From NCBI GenBank assembly GCA_036850595.1, contig CM072161.1, positions 19,549,812 through 19,613,811 on the forward strand: a stretch of 64,000 nucleotides of DNA, read 5' to 3'. Origin of the DNA: Rhyacichthys aspro (Eukaryota; Chordata; Actinopteri; Gobiiformes; Rhyacichthyidae). The position numbers and the translations under genes are program-made. Below, one piece after another: positions 57,485 to 64,000 of the stretch. The notes beneath the pieces were generated by a model. That model saw only the letters and a list, made by a program, of their open reading frames with translations. It was not told where the DNA came from and searched no databases. Position 1 is the stretch's first letter. Every line of letters starts with the position of its first letter.

Positions 57485-60400
57485 CTGCCAGAGACAAAAA
57501 ACAAAACACTTTTGAATAAGAAAATGATAAAGGCAAGCTTTTAACCTTCCGTAGCTGGTTCTGTAAATGAGTTATTAGTAGATAAGTTATTAGCTCTGCA
57601 CAAATTCAAGACTTGAGGAACCAAACAAAGATGAAGTGGTACCATTTATGAAAACCAACAATGCATCTGTGCTTTTCTGTTACAAAATTAATAGTTTATA
57701 TTATTTTACATTGCCTCAGGGTGTACAGTTAATCTTTTAACAAACATACTTTTTAGATATTGCTGTAGATGCCACAACACATCACATGAACAAACAAATC
57801 AACAGAAAATAATAAAAAAAAGTAATTCAAGACCAACATTTTTTCAAATTTGTTAAAATCAGAGACTTAAATTCAAGATCACCTGAAGAAAAAATATAAA
57901 CTAAGCCTTAAAAATTAGAAATACGAGCCCTCTAGAGGCTGACGTCCCACCTGTGCTTTCTTCATCAGGTCGGTGCAGACGGAGAACCAATCAGGAGTCA
58001 GCGCCTCCAGCTCCAAAGTGATGATGGCCAAGGCCAACGTGGAGCCCTTGAACTGCCAAAGCTGGTGGCAGGCCATACAGTGCTGCACCTGTCTGGTCCA
58101 CAGCGCCACCTGGAGGCCCGGAGGCTTGTTCTGATGCCACATTCTGGCACGGAGTACTCCAGGGTCCACACCGGAGCCCAGGCCGATGGACGGGATGAGG
58201 AAGGGGTGGCCAGAGACGAGCAGGGCGTGGAACTGCAAAGAGATGGACAGAGAAACTTAACAAGGACCAAGACCAAAAGTTTAGCATCGTCAGCCCATCT
58301 TTTCCTGTCGTCATTTCATCACATATCATCTATAAACCCTGTTCCAGTCACACACCGCTGACTCCTTTGAGCAGGTTTACTGAGATGCTACAGTTTGCTT
58401 GAGTGTTTCAACTTTTTGAGCCTTACTTTGAAAGCAACACTAAATCTCAGAGTCAGGTCTGACCCCACCCTTCTCCTATTGCCTGAAGAATCATAGTAAT
58501 CTTGTTCGTATTGTAATGTACGTGCAGTGCTTTTCTGTGGTCCATTTGTAGGCAGTAATTGTCAGACCTTTCCCGAGTGGGGCTGATGTGTTCAAGGACA
58601 GGGATTTTAGTTATTCATTTCCTTCACACACCATCACACCCAGTTTAAAGTCCCTTTTTAAAGGCCACCAAGAAAACACAAGGCTCCAGAACACTGATCA
58701 TTTCTGATACACGGCTTTATGACAATTCATAGCCAGCGTTCAATAAACAGAGGTCTGTTTGTATTAACAAGATAAGTATTCAGCCAGACTGACAATAGGT
58801 GCACACTGTGCCAGATAAACAAACACCGAGTGTGATGGTTTGTGAAGGAAACCACCACAAACCTCATTTCACCAACATTCAACATGAAACCGCTCCAACA
58901 TTTATTTATCGTTTGGTATTAGTTCATTTGTTCTGTCTCTGTAGCAAAAATAAGCCATTTGTTTTGAAAGGTCGATTGAGGAGAGTGACTCAGCAAAATC
59001 TGTTGATCTTAGGTCGTTTACATTTTTACATAGTATTTATATCCTTTTAGAGTTAAAAATAACAGCATTTATTTTTATTACTTTTAGACATTTAGTATCA
59101 CGTTGCTGGTTCTGCCTTCTGTAAGAACTGAATATGAAATGAGGAAGAAAGTGATTCTGTGTAACTCTAATTTAATTATATCCAAGTGTCAGAGTGACAA
59201 GTCTGTGACATGTATTGAAGCATTTTATCAATTCAAATGTTTATAGAGAAAATCTATATAGAAATGGTAATGCAAGATTGTTTGAGAGAGAATGTAGATG
59301 TGAATACACTAGTTAAAAAGTTATTTATTTTGAAATATTTATTTTAAAAGTATTTATTTCAATAATATAAAGGAAAAAATCTTTATTTTAATATGTTTTT
59401 AATGTTACAGCAAGTTGCTTTATTAAAGTATTGGATTTTGTAAAAGCTATAGCGAGTAGCACAAGTAGGTAATAAAGATGTAAAAGGCACATCATTTAAT
59501 TTATGCATCAGTCAAATTAGATCAAATACTAAAGCAGGGTAAAGTGCTCTTTTGTCCTGTAGAAGAGGCTATGGTTTGTGGCTTTAAAATGTATTCTCTT
59601 CAGGAAAGACATTTCAGTTTGGTTCACTTTTAGATCCTGCCTTTCACCAAACCTTAATAACCCACACATTTAGGTTTTGACAGTCTTTACATAATATTGA
59701 AACTTAAATATTGTATGACAAAGTGAAAACCTACTCAAGCAGTTGTCAGAAAACATACAAACTTAGGATTTACATTCAAAACTGTATCAATAGTACATCG
59801 TTCAAGCAGATTTTAGATGACATTTTAATCTCAGTAATATTGCCATGTTGTGTGTGCCATAAGCCAGTTACCACTTTACAGCATGGTTCACCTTTGAGCA
59901 CTAAAACTAAAATGCTGTTTGTATTTGGCAGGATACCCAGTCTCAAATCTGAAGGCGGCAGGGTTAATGTTCCCACTGAGGGGCTGCAGGTGGTCGTGAG
60001 TAAGAAGTGCCTTGGCCTGATGTGCAACATGCTTGTTGTTCTGCTGGCAGCTTGAAAAACGCAGCGTAACGCGGCTAGAGAACATCTTCCTCTATCCAGA
60101 CCTCACGCTGAAATGCCCCATCGTTGTTTTTACTTTAAATATAATTAATTGACCTGGATAAAAGTTCAAAGTCAGCACCGAAAAGCACTTAAATTTAGGC
60201 TCTAGTCAGTCAAAGATCTGTCTTTATGCTGTAGCTGAGGTCATCTTAATGCTGGATAAATCTGCAAATATTATTTTGATTGAACCCAACAGGAATCTAG
60301 TTTAACTTATAATCCACCTTTTTTTATTTGAAGTATGAACAAGCATGATTTTAAATGTTTCAGGGCTGTGTAGTTAAAAGGTAGAGGACATAGAAATGGG

Positions 60401-61800
60401 CACAATAGGTTTCATTGTTTCTGCACAATGTTTTAAAGGACCAACTCTACTTTAACGCTGGGCACAGTTGGAGTTGTTGTGGTTTGTGAGCATCCTCTCT
60501 GTACGAAGAGGAAGTACGCATGATCATGTAACGTGTGCTTTTGTACTGCTACTGTGTTTTTTTGAGAAGCCCTGAATTGTTAACGCGTTTGTGAAATGCT
60601 TTGACAATTCAGGCCCATGTAGCGTTCCGTTTGCCTGTCGAAATCTTGACTTACTATGTGAATGAAGTCCACTGGTGTTGCGGTGTACAAGTCCCAGTGC
60701 AGCTTGTCCAGAATGATCCTCTCCATGCGAAGAATCTCCGCTGTTGAAAAGTTGCATCCGCTCTGCACAACCAGGTCTTTAACAGAACCAATCACCTGTT
60801 TCAACCGAACAGACGGAAATAAATATTGTTTTGAAATAGCACTGAGTCATGGGGTTTTTTTTTTTGTGTTGCCACAGGTTTGAGTCATACCTCATCTTCC
60901 TCGTTGATTTTGGCGGCCAGGATCAATGAGGTAAATGCGACGCACTTCAGGTATTTAGGTTGAGCCTGAAAAACACAACAGTTCCTCTTGAGTGACAACC
61001 CCATATTATGTAATTATTACATAAATACAACCAGGAAACACAGGTTAGAATATTAAGCAAACATAATTTCAGTTTACACAACGGATCAGATAATCACTTA
61101 TATATGTTATGAAACTGGGCAAGATAAGGTCAAGGTTGAACTGGGTAAATTATTTATCTTAAAAAGGGTTGTTTGAGTAGTCTATCATCATACAATTAGT
61201 TTAAGTCACCAGTTTTCCATTACAAGGTTACTGTTAGACAATAAAGAAAATTAAATCATTGACCATGTGCTGTTAGAAATATACCTTGACAGTGGACAGC
61301 ATTCGGTGGAGGACACACACTCCCAGCGCAAAAGTCTCAGGACAGAACTGGAAGAGCCTGCTCATCTCTCCGAGCCAAAGGATCACTTCCTGGTGTTGGG
61401 AAGATGATGTGTCAGTGCCCTGAGAAAGAGACAGAAACATTTATGTTAATAATATCCAAATCCTCAGCTGTAGACGGATAAATAAGACCAGCTTCTGTGT
61501 TAAAACTCTTGTCAAATAAAGGTTGAATGCTTGTTATTTTACTGACAAAAAATATTGATTTTTGTACTGGATCTCTTCACAACATCTGTCAGTTTTATTT
61601 TGACTGTGTGGTACCACTGTCCACTCATTTAAACAACGCTACTTCTGTCTTATTTACAAAACCCTTCCATTTAAGTGCAGTCCCACCTGGATGCATCCAT
61701 TTTTGTAGACAGGGACCTTCCAGAGGCGAGCTTCCCGGACCAGAGCTGCCTCGAGCAGACCGACCAGCCGACGGTTCTCCGCAGCTCCCGGATACTTCAT
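57170..61800 (-). CDS. ccni2: Cyclin I family member 2 (6 coding exons)
   Basis: Predicted 353-aa atypical cyclin, joined on the minus strand from 61800-61687, 61419-61285, 60965-60891, 60795-60655, 58232-57951 and 57484-57170; all junctions are in phase 0. The start MKYPGAAENRRLVGLLEAAL resembles the cyclin I N terminus. The N-terminal cyclin box spans about residues 12-155 (EILRMERIILDKLHWDLYTA). The C-terminal fold includes VQHCMACHQLWQFKGSTLAL and LELEALTPDW, which is closer to CCNI2 than to CCNI as I recall them. The C terminus keeps a cyclin-I-like YYDGFRCLY and SPCPPLHP tail. CCNI-type cyclins are reported to associate with CDK5; a role here is inferred only. Convergent with septin8, as in mammals. 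Confidence 0.92.
57951..58232 (-). CDS. ccni2: ccni2 coding exon 5, second cyclin fold (residues 156-249)
   Basis: Begins FHALLVSGHPFLIPSIGL after acceptor CTTTGCAG and ends KKAQ before GTGGGA. It contains the highly conserved HCMACHQL-QFKGSTLALA block. Confidence 0.94.
58233..60654 (-). other. ccni2: ccni2 intron 4 (2.4 kb), no recognisable content
   Basis: AT-rich intron. Open frames at 59711-60085 lack domains and splice support. No repeat family was recognised. Confidence 0.65.
60655..60795 (-). CDS. ccni2: ccni2 coding exon 4, cyclin box (residues 109-155)
   Basis: Acceptor GTTGAAACAG, donor ATA|GTAAGT. Encodes CNFSTAEILRMERIILDKLH, the cyclin-box helix signature shared with cyclin I. 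Confidence 0.94.
60891..60965 (-). CDS. ccni2: ccni2 coding exon 3, cyclin box (residues 84-108)
   Basis: A 75-bp exon with acceptor GTTTTTCAG and donor GAG|GTATGA. Encodes AQPKYLKCVAFTSLILAAKI followed by NEEDE, the cyclin-box LAAK-EE element. Confidence 0.92.
61285..61419 (-). CDS. ccni2: ccni2 coding exon 2, cyclin box (residues 39-83)
   Basis: Acceptor TTTCTCAG, donor AAG|GTATAT. Encodes QHQEVILWLGEMSRLFQF and PETFALGVCVLHRMLSTVK, matching the first cyclin-box helices. Confidence 0.92.
61687..61800 (-). CDS. ccni2: ccni2 coding exon 1 (residues 1-38)
   Basis: Start chosen at the ATG of MKYPGAAENRR because cyclin I proteins begin this way, although the frame is open further upstream to another Met. 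Donor CAG|GTGGGA. An acceptor CTGTCAG at 61844-61850 suggests the exon begins at 61843 with 43 bases of 5' UTR. Confidence 0.88.
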
Positions 61801-61843
61801 CGCCTCCGCAGCACAGGCCAGGCTGCACCCAGGGCACACACAC

Positions 61844-62770
61844 CTGACAGACGACACACACCCCATCATTGTTTACCAGAAATGTGTCACAAACTGTGTA
61901 TTCTTGGGTGGTGTTCTTACTGTTAGTTTACATTTTTTTGGGATGCCTTACACAAAAGAAATCTTACGTCCCTCAATTTTTTGCTGAATTTAGGTGAAGT
62001 TTAGCTTGTTCAAGGAAGTGAACATTATAGGTTATATATAGGTTGACCCAGATATGTTTAATGAAGTGAATTTGATGTTTTTTCCTTCTACAGCTGCCAA
62101 TGAGACGTAGTTCTTTATCTCTTACAATAAAGTATGTTGGTTGTTTAGTGATATACAGCATTTCAACAAGGGTTTAGTAGTATTATGTACACATTTAATT
62201 GCATGATAGTAAACATACTTTTTTATCATAGTGTTAAAATGTCTTTGAAACCAATCCAACAGTTATAACCACCATTATTCAGACTGTAGTCAATACAAAG
62301 AAGACAAAGACATGAAACATTGCATCATTTATAACAAAGAAAGGTCGTTTTCCCACCAAAATGATTAAAAATAACCCTACACGGCTTCTTCACCTCACAG
62401 ACAGGGTTTAAATCGGGCCAAGACTGAATAATGTGCCCTTTTCTTTCTGCCAACTATCAGTGGTAAACAGTCCGCTCTCAGCTGTCTTCAAGTATGCAGC
62501 AGGAAATACGTGTCTAATTTGCTCAACAACAACAACAAGGGCATTTCCAGACTCTAGACACAATATCGAAAGCAAAATTAACAATTAATACAAAATCTAG
62601 ACCTAAAAGTTGATGTTTTGAGAAGAAGGGTTGTTTTAAAGGCTGTTTAGTCTTAAATACTACGACAAGGCGCCGGCGGGATAATTAGCCGCAGCTGCTG
62701 CAGAATGAACAGTTGCTACGAAAAAGACAAAAGCATTTCCTCTTTTTGTCCTCGTCTAGGTCAGTCTTAC
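61844..62770 (-). other. ccni2: ccni2 leader intron
   Basis: Inferred from the donor GAG|GTAAGA (minus strand, intron starting at 62770) and the acceptor at 61844. AT-rich, nothing else recognised. Confidence 0.5.
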
Positions 62771-62925
62771 CTCTTCGTTTTCAAAGGCACAATATCTCTT
62801 CGACGGAAGGTGCATCTATACGGCTTTTATTCGTCCATTTTCATCGAAAGCAGCAAACAAACAGACGCTGGCAGGAGGCTGTTAGAGAAAGCAAACAGGG
62901 GGATTTTCGTGTTTCGCGGTGAATA
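62771..62925 (-). other. ccni2: putative ccni2 5' UTR exon
   Basis: The minus-strand segment ends in a strong donor GAAGAG|GTAAGA. A TATATAA at about 62943-62949 would place the start near 62,915, but the start is uncertain. It contains two ATGs; one opens a frame that after the inferred splice runs out of frame across the main ATG. Confidence 0.45.
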
Positions 62926-63089
62926 AACAGAAAGCAACCGCATTATATAAAAATAAATCATTAAACAAAAACTTAAAAGGAGCCAATGAATTCAAATAAC
63001 TGAGACTGGGGCTAAAACAGGCGCAAAATAAGGGACAGGAAACAAGAAATAAGAGAGGATTGAGGGCAGGCTGTGTTTTGAACGCCAGG

Positions 63090-63112
63090 ACTCCGCCCCC
63101 TCCGTGACGTCA
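63090..63112 (-). promoter_or_regulatory. ccni2: ccni2 promoter: GC box and perfect CRE palindrome
   Basis: A GC box (CCGCCCCC) at about 63092-63100 sits beside TGACGTCA at 63105-63112, a perfect CREB/ATF site. Located upstream of the inferred ccni2 leader exon. The motif is symmetric and could also serve a gene beyond the right edge. Confidence 0.55.
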
Positions 63113-64000
63113 TGACGCTTTTTTTCTGCAGAAATGTGTTACTGGGTCAAACATACGGGCCCCATCCCACAAAATGGTCGGGCTTTCACTGGAAATGGAA
63201 GATGTGGAAAAAGGACTGCCTGGATAAATGTTTGTATATGTTGCTCAGTTATGAATACAGTCTTTTGAATCAGATTTAAGACGTTTTTCCAGCCCAACCC
63301 CACTACAAATGCAGTTCTCTCTTCAGACCTATGTCATAATGATGCATTTAAGTAATGTTTTATAATTTAAGTAGGCTATTTTAGCTTCTTTGTGAATACT
63401 TGTCATTTATAACTGGTCTTAATAGTTGCAGAAGCATTCATCTTGTATAAAACCTCAAGGCTGACTGAGTTGATTGCTGCTAATGGCCTCATGAATAAAA
63501 TAATGAAAGAATTGGGTGCCACATACATGTTAGTTTGTGATTATCGTGTGATTTTAAGCTAACAACGCTCCTTTGAGGTTGAACATAAACTGCAAAGTGT
63601 GAGTGGGTTCATTTGAGAATTGATGTGAGGAGTTAGATAACAGCTTTATCCTAAAACACAGCCAGCTCTTGTCTGCAAGGTGATAATTTACAATAACTTA
63701 CATAATTTAAGATGGTAAAACAAGACTTGTTATATGAGCAAAACAATCCTATGAGGACATTAAAATTTGACCTGGGTGGGTGTTTGTCTCCCTTATCTGT
63801 CTGACCTGAAGTAAAGATAACAGCAAGTTATTCAGAATCTAAATTATATAATGTGCCTAAAGCTCTACACAAAGAACACCCTTTAGAGAATAAGCAAATG
63901 GTAATGTAAAAGTGGAGCTCAGCAATAGAAAGTAACCTACAAAAGTTTAAAAAAATTATGCAATTTAACTTGATTCCTTCCTTATTACAGTTTTTTTTGC
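63113..64000. other. right-edge sequence, nothing recognised
   Basis: AT-rich DNA. In human, KIF3A lies head-to-head with CCNI2, so I looked for its first exon on the plus strand and found no kinesin-like coding sequence here. Confidence 0.6.

Noticed and set aside
63113..64000. First exon of kif3a
   Set aside because: Expected from human synteny, but no kinesin motor-like sequence is present before the window ends.
1..64000. CRISPR arrays, prophage, operons or a defence-like gene cluster
   Set aside because: Gene structure, splice sites and repeats are those of a vertebrate; no regularly spaced repeats or bacterial genes occur.

Overview
This window is vertebrate genomic DNA, almost certainly from a teleost fish. 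Genes are split into short exons with GT-AG introns, the intergenic and intronic DNA is AT-rich, and the repeats are fish-type non-autonomous DNA transposons and tRNA-like remnants. There are no operons, Shine-Dalgarno sites, phage genes or CRISPR arrays. Four protein-coding genes can be read with every coding exon: shroom1 (+, about 3.3-17.95 kb), sowaha (-, about 24.4-26.1 kb), septin8 (+, about 28.3-54.9 kb) and ccni2 (-, about 55.9-63.1 kb). The order and alternating orientation match, as I recall it, the human 5q31.1 block SHROOM1-SOWAHA-SEPTIN8-CCNI2.

Layout: 1-3.2 kb is intergenic, with a truncated repeat at the left edge. A promoter with CRE-like and CCAAT motifs and a non-coding leader exon lie at 3.24-3.47 kb. 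The shroom1 coding exons run 6287-15640 (8 coding exons, 1,537 aa predicted), followed by a long 3' UTR to about 17.95 kb. From 18 to 24.3 kb is intergenic DNA with repeat remnants and a suspicious homopolymer block at 19.5-20.0 kb. sowaha is a single coding exon. septin8 (10 coding exons, 420 aa) spans about 25 kb. Its introns hold a 680-bp hAT-type element with target-site duplication, other MITE-like elements and a 778-bp almost pure pyrimidine tract. septin8 and ccni2 converge tail-to-tail with about 1 kb between their poly(A) signals. ccni2 has 6 coding exons (353 aa) and a probable non-coding leader exon under a promoter with a perfect CRE palindrome.

The products are cytoskeletal and regulatory: an actin/Rho-kinase scaffold (Shroom1), a septin filament subunit, a cyclin-I-type cyclin and an ankyrin-repeat SOWAH protein. 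Nothing in the sequence links them in one pathway; the block is conserved synteny. I found no novel biochemical system. The most notable items are the giant polypyrimidine tract, the hAT element with its internal hairpin, the paired MITEs, a septin8 stop codon that lies inside a splice donor, and upstream ORFs in the inferred leaders of shroom1 and ccni2. All exon joins come from reading-frame continuity, splice consensus and family similarity recalled from memory; no alignment or transcript data were available.
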